64,000 bases of DNA from the NCBI RefSeq assembly GCF_004359215.1, contig NC_090612.1:357213-421212 (forward strand). Reading direction: 5' to 3'. This document shows positions 55,101 to 64,000 of the stretch, in pieces. The DNA is from Bremia lactucae. Taxonomy: Eukaryota > Oomycota > Peronosporomycetes > Peronosporales > Peronosporaceae. The notes beneath the pieces were generated by a model. It searched no databases. It saw nothing but the letters and a program-made list of their open reading frames with translations, and was not told the origin of the DNA. How positions within the stretch are numbered: position 1 is the first letter of the stretch; each line of letters starts with the position of its first letter. Both the position numbers and the translations under genes were made by a program.

Positions 55101-56211
55101 ATCTGTGACAAGTAGGTAGATCTGGTTGACTTTGCCACTACGCAGATTACGCAAGGACCATTTCGGTTCTAGCGTTGATATTTAGTTATCTCCGAAGTTT
55201 ACATCGGAGGCGCTATCAGATCAAGTGTATAAGCGCCTACACTTGATCCGTTATTTACTTTTCCTTTTTTGGAACTTGCTTCCAGAGGTACATGGGGACT
55301 TATTTTCTCAGGTTTTATTGGCGTTGATCCTATATTTATTTGGGAAGTATCAACCTCAACTGCCTCTAGCTGTGGTTATAATTTGCGGAATTTTTTAAGC
55401 TGCTTTGTTCTATCGCTGCGTAATAACAGCGAGATCCTTTACGATCGACTCTCCAGTCGATCTAGGGCATTCTTACTGTCTCTATAGAAAGGCGTTTCAA
55501 ATTTCTTGGAAGTTGCTTTCGTAGCATGCATCCTTGTTTCGATCTACTAAACTTATTCGGGTGGTCAAACATCGACACTGCCTGTGCTTGTGCACAGCCG
55601 TCGAAATCTAACTCCACAGTGTGATGGGTATTAACACTGAGGTCTCGTGCAGTCGTGGAAGCGACCGAACCACAAGTGATACGACATCCCTGCTTGTGGA
55701 TGCTCCAAGACGTTCATCGGATGCCCACCATATGAACGAGAGCCAGGCATAGTCACGGCTTGATGCTGCCAAGTTATGCATGGCTCGTACTTTCTGGTAA
55801 TCAATGATGACATCAAATTTGTCATCCGAATCAATTTCGATGCAATCATCATCGTACTGTTTATTCTTTAGCGTGTATTGGATACCAACTACACGTTTCT
55901 TTAATGTTACAGATGCGCCTGTTGCTAGGCCACTGTCGTCCTCGTTAGAGATATATCGCGCTCAATAAATTTGAGTCTGCGATTTTAGCGATTGGCGTCG
56001 AATGAAATTGTTCGACGCCCCACAATCGACTAGCGACTTTAGTGGCAATTTATTTGCCTCTATAGTTTTTAAGGTGATGAGATTAAAAGAAAAGCTCATC
56101 ATGTTGGGCAGTTATACACAATGTTTGTGTGTGAGGAGCAACTTTCGTCAAAAGGCCTGCAAATTCTTTTGTCGTTGCTGGATCAGTACGGTGCTCCGCA
56201 CCAACTGACCC
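52200..56211 (-). mobile_element. Degenerate gypsy pol, family A type, with gag deleted
   Basis: From 56211 down: protease (LVDCGASNNF near 56020), linker, reverse transcriptase (APSYFDDDFAHCR near 54470), RNase H (IDASDFVIGCSFMQYDTD near 54050), integrase (FVDRFSKMVHLVTVPELITA near 53190) and integrase C-terminal domain (LSTVNLPKHVVTNMGS near 52340). It has many stops. The LTR at 56212 abuts the gag/protease boundary directly, so gag was deleted. Perfect hairpins are frequent here too, for example gatggca/tgccatc near 52875. Confidence 0.75.
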
Positions 56212-56652
56212 TGTGACGGGGCACTGCCGACTTGTCCTGCTTCAATACAAATCCACTTTGTATTGCTTCAGTGCAAATGGTGCCACACGTCACTTCACGT
56301 ACACTAGTACGTGCACAGGAAGACTCTCTTTAAAATACTTGCTTCAAAGAGGGTTAAAAATTTAAACTGCATTTACTATAATTAAATTCCGCTGTTGTAT
56401 ATGTTAATACTAACTTAATTGTATACTAATACGAAACATGTAATAAAGTCTTATCTGTCTCTCTATTTTGCGCGCGTCCAGTGCTGACTGGGCCGCGGAG
56501 CAACTAGATATAAAGGCCTATATCTACCAATGGAGAAGCTTTCCGGATATTACTATGCAAAGTAATTTTTATAAAATATTATCTACCATTTAGATAATAT
56601 CTTAATTAACATTCTTTAAGTGTTTGTTTCATGTAACGTATACCCCATTACA
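56212..56652 (-). mobile_element. LTR A, minus orientation
   Basis: 441 bp bounded by TGTGACGGGG and CCCCATTACA, collinear with 37139-37578. On the minus strand a short purine tract (gggagaagtga) precedes it, so it may instead act as the 3' LTR of the sequence at 56653 onward. Confidence 0.7.
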
Positions 56653-56757
56653 TCACTTCTCCCTAAAACGACAATCACTCAAACTATCATTGAATTAGTA
56701 ATCACTTCAGTGGAAACAATCTTGATTGATCAGAAACATAATTTATAGTTCTATCGC

Positions 56758-58325
56758 ATGCTTAACGTGTCCATGCGGTCGGCGAATAGTGCGGAACGTT
56801 CGGCTGAGGTACATGCAGCCGCGGGCTACGCATTATTATCTCTTTCGGTAGACGTTTTGTCTGTTGTAGCATCATCTTCTCCTGCAACACTAAATGCCGC
56901 GGGTGCACGTGGTGAGTCACCACATGAGTGCGACCCCTCTTTGGAAGTCGACTATGAATGCGAGTCGAACGATATGGCCGACTCTGGGAGGTCGGAACAG
57001 TCCCGAACGTCGTCAGGCGACTGACTATGAGCCTTCGACTGAGACGGCTCAATTGGATAGTCGTGCTAATAGCGTTCGCTATAGCATGTTTGTTTCCGAC
57101 GATGAGGATGATTCCCCATCGCCAGCACCGTCTTCCGTGCCGTCACCCGCACTTATTCCTGTGCGTGGTTATGACGATGGCGTAAGCCATCGTAAAAAGT
57201 TCTTGTGGTACCCTTTTTCAGTGGGTAACACTTAGGGGAGCGTAGACAATGAAATGTCTTGTCTTGCCCCCGAGAAGAAGCCGTGGCTTTTGCCCGAACG
57301 GCTAGTCTGTAGCTTGTCTGAGAGACTACTCCTCCCAATGAATATCCCAGCGCGAAGAACTTTCGCGCTGAAAATTTTTTTTTTTCGATGCTAAAAGCAT
57401 CGATGGTATTGTGGCAACAACAAGCGAAATAAAAAGCTTGTTGATGCAAGCCTGAAACGCCATCATTCGCAATTTCAAAGACATTGGACGCGAAGCCTGG
57501 CTTCAATGTCTTAACGCGATCGGAGTTAAGTTTAAAAAACGAACTCCACCCGGTGCAAGATTGAAACTGCATCGGTTGTCTCGTGAGGCCGGACTTCCAT
57601 GCCTCACGTGGGGTGATCCCTGTCCGTGTTGTGTCGACAACACGAAACGAGTGAAAGGGGATGTTAATTCCCTTTCTTTGCCTAGGGAAGGGCTCGCATC
57701 TCTATTGGGATGCGCGATGCGATTGACGTTTTGCAATTAATTTACAAGCGCCAGGGGCACGTGCTTTCCGATGGACCTTCTGATCCATCAGATGTGTCTC
57801 ATCATACTGACGGACGAGGCCCTCAACGTCAACAATTAGCTGGGAACGAGGCTTCCAGCTGCCATGTGAAGGATGGTAACCGCGCAAGCGAACAGGATAA
57901 GTCGTTCGCTGCCCCTTTCACATCACAATACGATGCATTCCATAGGGAACGTTGACCACCGTGGGAATCCATCAATAGTTGTGGTGTTGGAGGGAAAATT
58001 AGATCCGAACCATGTGTCGGATCTAGAGTCGAAGATAGACAAACACGACCACTACCTCCATGTATTGAAGGAGGGTCTTGATCACGAGCGCGGTAAACGT
58101 CACTTGTTGGTACAGAAGTTGCAGACTCACCGTATCGGACGGTTGGAAGACTGTTCGAAAAGTGCGTACTCATTGTTGGAGTACGAACGGAAGTATCACG
58201 TTTTTTGTGACGAGCTGTCGTCTGCTAGTCGCGATTTCGAGGGACTTCGTATTTGGCATGAGAATTTCCAGACTCAGCATGGGAGTCTGGTTACTGATCA
58301 CAAGAATCTAATGGGGATCCTTTAA
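56758..58325 (+). mobile_element. Frameshifted large ORF next to LTR A, unknown product
   Basis: Coding-like frames succeed one another: 56758-57020 (MLNVSMRSANSAERSAEVHA), 57022-57235 (an acidic and proline-rich part with FVSDDEDDSPSPAPSSVPSP), and 57873-58325 (VVLEGKLDPNHVSDLESKID, then a helical, coiled-coil-like stretch). No domain is recognised. Short hairpins are very dense, for example 57174-57193 and 57348-57370. It could be a gag-like or extra frame of this gypsy group. The frame is antisense with respect to the LTR if that LTR is read as a 3' LTR. Confidence 0.45.
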
Positions 58326-58575
58326 AGGGGCGGTCAGATCCATCCGCGGAAGAATTCGCGTTCTGATGATACGGCCGAAGCCGACCGACGTAAAACGTAG
58401 GATGCGTTCGCATCCTTCGTGGCAATTCTATTGTGGACAGTTGACGAACGAAACGAAATTATGTACCTCTTTCGCACCAAGCATAGTGAGGGGCCCTCCC
58501 CCACTAAGACCCGGGCTGCGCACAAAGGAGACTGGCGTCCGAGGATGGCGCAGTCCGTTAATATAAAACGGTGCC

Positions 58576-58983
58576 TCACCCCGTACTGGGGTGGACACTG
58601 TTCTTTATAGCGAACTCCACAAAGGGCAATTGCTTGCTCCACTCTTTGGGAGTTGCTATAGTGCGTAAGACATCCGCCACGACTCGATTGGCACGTTCGG
58701 TTTGGCCATCGGTCTGGGGATGATCTGCGGTCGACATGTGGAGCTTGCTACCTAGCAGCTCGAACACATGTCGCCAAAACCCAGACGTAAAACGTAGATC
58801 CCGGTCCGATACTATGGACTCGGGCATCCCGTGTAGTCCGTAAACATGATCCAGGAACAAGAAAGCTGCCTCCTTGCCTGTGATCGTTGTTTTACATGGT
58901 GCTAAATGAATCATTTTGCTCAGTCTGTCTACAAAGACGACGAGCCCTGTCCGACTTTTATGATCGGGCGGCATGCCAAACAT
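58576..58983 (-). mobile_element. Gypsy integrase core fragment
   Basis: A 135-residue open frame holds FVDRLSKMIHLAPCKTTITG, VSDRDLRFTSGFWRHVFELL and [16 protein letters not shown], with the second and third catalytic residues (D, E) present. The first aspartate is not in the open part. It is truncated on both sides. Confidence 0.75.
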
Positions 58984-59099
58984 GAATTCTAGACTTACTG
59001 ACTTCTAACAATCCGTTGGAATCGTAGCGGTTTCAGTGGCACACTGCAATCCTAAACCCTAAACCCACAAAGCGTGAGCGAGACTCAATGCTTTGTGGA

Positions 59100-59524
59100 T
59101 GAGCGATTAGCCATCACACGTAAAGTCCGTGACGCAATGGCAAACGCACAGGACAAGCAAAAAGAAAATGCGGAACGAAATTGTCGCAAAAATAATGAAC
59201 GCTTAAGAGTGGGTGAAAAGTACTATTAAGTACTGCTACCTTACCCAAAATACAATTTCTGTGCTACCTGGAGGTACTACGAAGTTGTTGCCACATTTCA
59301 TTGGGCCCTTTACGGTGCTAGAAGAGGTTGGAGACCTTAATAATAGGCTCACCCTTCCCCCGTATATGATGACGCACCCCGTATTTTACGTGGGTCATCT
59401 GAAACGGAATGTGGACCTAAATGAGGTCACATATCCCCATCCGTCTAACGAGACCGATGGTGACGCCGACTGTGAGTCGAGCGTCGTTCGGGTGAGGGGG
59501 ACGGTGAAGGCGAAAAGCTATTAG
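59100..59524 (+). mobile_element. Integrase C-terminal fragment on the opposite strand
   Basis: The plus strand reads VRDAMANAQDKQKENAERN, then LPHFIGPFTVLEEVGDLNN and HPVFYVGHLKRNVDLNEV, the SH3-like end of gypsy integrase. It follows minus-strand integrase core directly, so the two were inverted relative to each other near 59050. Confidence 0.65.
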
Positions 59525-60426
59525 CCGATTGACTCCTCCTATCACGAACAGGACTTGGACAGCGAGGAACATCACGCGAGTAATGCAGATCCCTCAGCAT
59601 TATCCTCTCAAAGAGGTCCAAACGAGGCTTCAGGCGTTCATAACCCTGACGAGCCTTCGCTCGGACATCAACGAGATCCGAGGTCAGTCGAGAGACTTGA
59701 CCCTCGAGATCTGCAATGCGTCGTTCAGCAGCGCTAAACGCCTGTGACTGAACGGACGAAGGTAAGGCAGCCGCGATTATTTGGGCGAGATCGCCATTTA
59801 TATCGGGCGCCGCCTGCACTAATGGATGCGGGTGGGAATCAACGCTTCCTTGTTGGAAGGTTGCTTGCCCACCGCTCCGTGAGGCAAAGGTAACAAATCC
59901 TCGTCCTATGGAAAGGTTACCCGAAGAGTTTTGACTCTTGGGAACTGATCGATACCCTACATATTGATGTGCCCGGCTTGGTGGCTGCCTATGAAAAGGA
60001 GCACCAGCTGAGGTCTCTTCTATAGTCCCAAATGGACTAGCAGAAGTAGCGTTGTGAGAAGAAACAGGGGGTACAGTACCGCCCATGATTTTTTTTACAC
60101 GCAAGCGGGCGAAATTAACTCGCTGCGACCGCTGTTTCATCGCATCGGAAAGCGGATAAATGCGGCGCAGGAATTCCGCCTCGTATTGGTCGGGCGTTTC
60201 ATTCGAACGCAACACGACCGGGATAAGGAAAATACGCCCAAGCGATTTTCCCGGAGCCTTCCATTATTTTAAAGGCGCGATATTTATTATGCGCGTCTAG
60301 AAGAGCGCGCTCTGGGAGCGACGCTCTTGGCCCGTTTAAACGAGGCCATGAAGATGGAGGGGGCATCAGTGATATGCCACCCGTCACATAAACGACTGGC
60401 TTGTGACACCGACTGAGCACGTTCAC
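59445..60426 (-). mobile_element. Gag-like frame of a gypsy element
   Basis: The 256-residue frame (60215-59445) begins MLRSNETPDQYEAEFLRRIY and ends in a basic, serine-rich tail (SPSPERRSTHSRRHHRSR). A preceding piece (60426-60199) seems to be its upstream part in another frame. A heptad-like region with AERRIADLEGQVSRLTSDLV suggests a coiled coil. Gag is the best guess, with low certainty. Confidence 0.4.
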
Positions 60427-60561
60427 GTGTCGTCGGCGGAGCTTTAGGCTCCAAATCCTCTATGTCGGAACCATTATGGATAATGGTCTGAGCATAAGGC
60501 TCAATAAAGTCAAATACGCTGTAAAAATGTAGGGGCGGGATGCCCTACTGACGCGTACTCT

Positions 60562-60645
60562 GAAGCTACCCCTAAGTTCACAGTTGTTAATTAAATAAGT
60601 AGAATAGTTTCATTTGTTTAACAACTGTGAATTTAAGGTAGCTTC
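60562..60645. repeat. Imperfect palindrome with 28-nt arms
   Basis: Arms 60562-60590 and 60618-60645 pair with few differences (gaagctacc ... ttcacagttgttaa against ttaacaactgtgaa ... ggtagcttc). The outer part matches 49430-49440, in family C between gag and protease, so it marks another fold-back junction. Confidence 0.8.
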
Positions 60646-61081
60646 ATGAGAGAAGTTTGGATGGGCGATAATGCGCCATTATCCTTCCTCATGTGCTCGT
60701 TGTCCGCATCACTACTATGAGGTGACGGCAACGGTGTCGACTAATTGAAGTCGACATGAGCGACGTATTAGCATCCCCACTGTTAAAGTGGGATGGATCC
60801 TTTAGCCCGTTAACGCGACAGCAGCAGTAGCTGTCGGCGTTTCGACTAAGGCATTAAACGCTGCCGGCGTGTTAACGCGGCGCGTGCGCTTAGTGCGAGG
60901 TTGAGTGGGCGTCTTCGCAGACGACCCCCCAGCGTGGCCCCTTTTCTGTGGCATCTTTGGCGCCGTGTATGAGAATACAGGTCGCTAGAGTGATTAAGTG
61001 AACTAGCGGCGCGAAAAGCTGCTCGAAGTTCCTCGGTCCTCTCTGACGAATTTGAAATGTAAATTCGTTCTTGAAGGGGGG
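60646..61081 (+). other. Gypsy leader-like sequence ending in a purine tract
   Basis: No clear coding. It ends cttgaagggggggag, a polypurine tract before the LTR at 61082. Confidence 0.4.
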
Positions 61082-61612
61082 GAGACGGGCTAAAGTTGCC
61101 CTAACATTACACAGTCCCCGTTAAGAACCCTTGGAGTACTTAAGGAGATGGTCAATTACTTAAATAAAGTAATTAGACCCACCAATCGGGTGTGGTTCAC
61201 ATTTGTGACCAACCCTTGTGTATGTGATGCACATAGGTGCATTACATTAGGAGGGATGACGGCTAGCGTCATCCGTTACGCGAGGTATCAAGAAAAATAC
61301 GCTTGCAATACATATTAGTGTTATCTTTAAAGATGACGTTTCTGATTGGTAAAAATAGGTATCTATATTGAATGCGATTAATTATAAATCAGTCTGAAAA
61401 CTACATTCTACTTAGTAAGTCCGCACGTTGAGATGGATTACCGCTCTCGTGACGACACTTAAATAGAGTACTTAGTGCGTTGGCTGAGGTCACTAACGCG
61501 CCCACCACAACTACCTCACTGCACGCAAGAGAAGCTGGTTTAACCGCTTCCTCGCTGTGCTAGGGTGTGTGTCTAACTAGAGCGTGGCCGCATAACTACG
61601 TGCCCACCTTCA
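61082..61612 (+). mobile_element. LTR of family C, plus orientation
   Basis: Nearly collinear with 50598-51125. The first bases are altered (gagacgggc for tgtaacgggc), and so is the end. With a polypurine tract upstream it is a 3' LTR. Confidence 0.65.
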
Positions 61613-61983
61613 TAAATGTCCTCTTGAAGAGCACAGCCCCGGTAAATTACTAATACAACAAACAAATCATTTCCTTGATTTAATTCACATCAGTGAGATT
61701 TAAAGAAATCATATTACTGAATTGACTCACATAAATAGCCCCCGTTATTTCCCTCAGCAATTTTGTTATTGGCTGCATTGCTTCCACTTTTCTAAAATTT
61801 ACATCAGAGAAAGTAACTCGATATTAAAACTTATAATTAAGCATTTTAAACCGACGCTCTACATATCTGCTAGATTTTTACAAGTTCTTAATGTTCCGAT
61901 TCCCAAAAGCTAGGTATTTTCTCTTCACTATTTTTAAGGTTATTCTTTATACAAAAGCTGATTTACCACGCTTGTTCATTATT
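61613..61983. other. AT-rich spacer, no gene seen
   Basis: One short plus frame (61722-61913) is not recognisable. Confidence 0.5.
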
Positions 61984-64000
61984 TTAACTGCTTATGTGTA
62001 GGTCGCCGACACATTTTAACAGAAGTGATGGAAGATCATCCTGCTCACCTAAAATGCGCAGAATACAAACGAGCTGTTCATTTAGAGCAGCACTGTTATG
62101 CACTTCGTGGAGCTCAGTGTTTGTGGCTACCCAACTATTGATATCTTTTTGCACAGAATTATTCGGCAAGCGCAAATCATTGTGAGTTGGGACGTCGACA
62201 CGTGGAGTGTCGCCGGTAGCGGCTGCGTAATACAATAAGCCGTTGCGTGTTTTGTATCGAGCGGATGACGATCGATATAAAGCCGGTAAATCTTTAAAAT
62301 ATTTGCCGGACGGATTCATTAAATGATCCATCAAACATAGAAGGTACTTATCTTCTGTGTAGGCTTTCTTTATGTCATCAACTAAGGTTGATGACGGAAC
62401 ACTCGTAGTGAGTGTTGCAACAGTGGGATTAATGTCACTGTTGCAGTGCACTGCTGACTCGAGATCGGGTCGGCGTGATAACGCATCAGCGACGACATTA
62501 AGTCGTCCTGGTTTATATTTGACATTATACTCCACGAAAAAGGATAGCCACTTCGCCATTCTTTGCGAGAGGTGTGGGCTATTTACGGCCGTGCGTAATG
62601 ACGCATGGTCCGTATATACGATGAACGGTCTATCTCCGAGGAGATAGACCCTAAATTTAGCCAATGCATATTCATGGCAAGGAGTTCCATGTCATGCACT
62701 AGGTAATTGCGTTCAGCTGGTTGAAGCTGACGCGATTGGTAAAAGACGACGCGCTCCGCGCCGTCTTTATCGAATTGCATTAACGCGCAGCCAATTTCGA
62801 AATCGCTGGCGTCACAGACCACATGTAATGGTCTGTCTTGATCTGCAATCGCCGGATGGGCGATAGCATCAAGCTTTGCTTGATACCTTCGCACGAACGC
62901 TGACAATCAGTGTTCCATAACTATTTCTCGTCTTTTTTTAAGAGACGAGAGAGATGAACTGTCATCTCTGCATAATTGCGAGAGTACTTGTGCAAGTACG
63001 CCGCTAAACCAAGGAACTTTCTAAGTCCCTTGACATCGACTGGAACTGACCAGTCGGTGATTGCCTTGATTTTTTCGGGATCAGGGCGCACGCCGTGTTG
63101 ACCGACGATGCACCCAAGAAGTGGTTTTTTGCTTGCATCGAATATACACTTCTTGAGATTTGCATACAACTTATGTTTTCGCATAAGTGTAAGAACCTGA
63201 CGAACGTGAGTTTTATGAACTTCCACGTCCGTTTTACCGTCCATGGCCCGGCTATGGACGAATACATCGTCAAAGTAACTCCGTGCAAATTCCCGCACCG
63301 GTCTGAACAGATTTGTTACACATCTGTTGAATGTTGCAGGGGCGTTACTAAGCCCCTGAGGCATCCCTAGCCATTCCCAGAGCATCCCACTGGGGGAGCT
63401 CACTGCTGTGTACGGGATATCCCGCTCACGCATAAGGATTTGATAGAATCCATCCATCAGATCCATAGAAGAAAAGATAGTACTCTTAGACATACCATCT
63501 ATGATTACGTCTTTTCTCGGTATCGGCGTTTGAGCCGGTATCGTTGCAGCATTCAGTTTATTGAATGCGTGCACTATCCGCCACCCTCCTGTGGCCTTTC
63601 GCACACAGAAGGTCGGAGAGCTATGTGGGGAGGTTGATTCCCTCACATGGCCCGCTTTTACCCGATCGGCAAAGAATTTGTCGATCGCAAGTACTTGTTC
63701 ACGAGGCAGTGGCCACTGCTTCATGACACAGTACTTCGAGCCCGGTTTGAGCTCGATCTCATGTCGAGTGCCTTTATCCTTAGGTAACTCGCATGGAACT
63801 GCTTCAGGGAATACATCCCTGAATTCTATTAAATCCTCGTATAGAGGATTTCCCTTGAGTGACTCCCAAGATTGAGTACTGTATCTCTCAATCCGAGTCT
63901 TCTCATCGAGGACATTTTCGTCCATTGATGAGCTGCTGAGAACCCGTTCGTTCTCTGCAAAAATTACCGCTGACCGAATGTCGGTTACGTAATCGTCCTC
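61984..64000 (-). mobile_element. Gypsy family A pol with nearly intact reverse transcriptase, cut by the window end
   Basis: The frame 63925-62921 is open for 334 residues. It covers the RT lead-in, the palm residue in MDLMDGFYQI (D155), the YFDD box (217-220) and the thumb/connection (FLGLAAYLHKYSRNYAEM). It then stops at TAG where the related copies have tryptophan (KKDEK-W). RNase H follows in shifted frames (VVCDASDFEIGCALMQFDKD near 62800; YTDHASLRTAVNSPHLSQRM near 62600), then the integrase lead to 61984. The 5' part lies beyond the window. Few lesions suggest a relatively young copy. Confidence 0.85.

Noticed and set aside
1..64000. tRNA or rRNA genes
   Set aside because: I saw no cloverleaf-like or rRNA-like stretch by eye; a covariance-model scan would be needed to exclude small ones.

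Overview
This looks like nuclear DNA from an oomycete, probably a Phytophthora or downy-mildew relative. Four things point that way. The few host genes are compact and closely packed, with 58-68 bp introns. Their intergenic spaces are about 85-260 bp. The rest is mostly broken Ty3/gypsy (chromodomain-bearing) and Ty1/copia retrotransposons. Short AT-rich pieces match mitochondrial nad7, cox2 and atp6, and nad7 is mitochondrially encoded in stramenopiles and plants but not in animals or most fungi. The species call is inference; I could run no search.

Layout. 1-8.1 kb: transposon relics, a back-to-back LTR pair, a terminal-inverted-repeat element that contains an assembly gap, and mitochondrial insertions. 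8.1-11.2 kb: a 5'-truncated chromodomain gypsy element with its 3' LTR. 11.4-22.7 kb: two rearranged copies of one gypsy family in largely opposite orientation, then a tandem LTR-like repeat. 22.8-30.4 kb: a host gene island with a CdsA-type phosphatidate cytidylyltransferase (+), a divergent pair of DJ-1/PfpI proteins (- and +), an EIPR1/TSSC1 WD40 protein (+) and a large low-complexity protein of unknown function (-). 31.5-37.6 kb: a composite gypsy locus with inverted LTRs. 38.05-40.74 kb: a truncated copia element with an intact 5-bp target duplication. 41.6-42.4 kb: a secreted histidine-phosphatase (phosphoglycerate-mutase-like) gene. 42.7-64 kb: more gypsy copies, including a near-identical partner of the 32-36 kb locus.

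The most unusual signal is in the LTR-A/B gypsy families. Their coding DNA is saturated with short perfect inverted repeats (7-13 bp arms, 0-10 nt loops) every few tens of bases. The same elements repeatedly switch strand internally, often at such a hairpin or at a longer palindrome. I propose snap-back template switching as one cause. Other findings are a 3.05 kb block identical between two diverged loci (gene conversion or assembly artefact), a copia deletion made at 26 bp of LTR/integrase similarity, a GC-AG intron, and two DJ-1 paralogues that lack the canonical nucleophilic cysteine.
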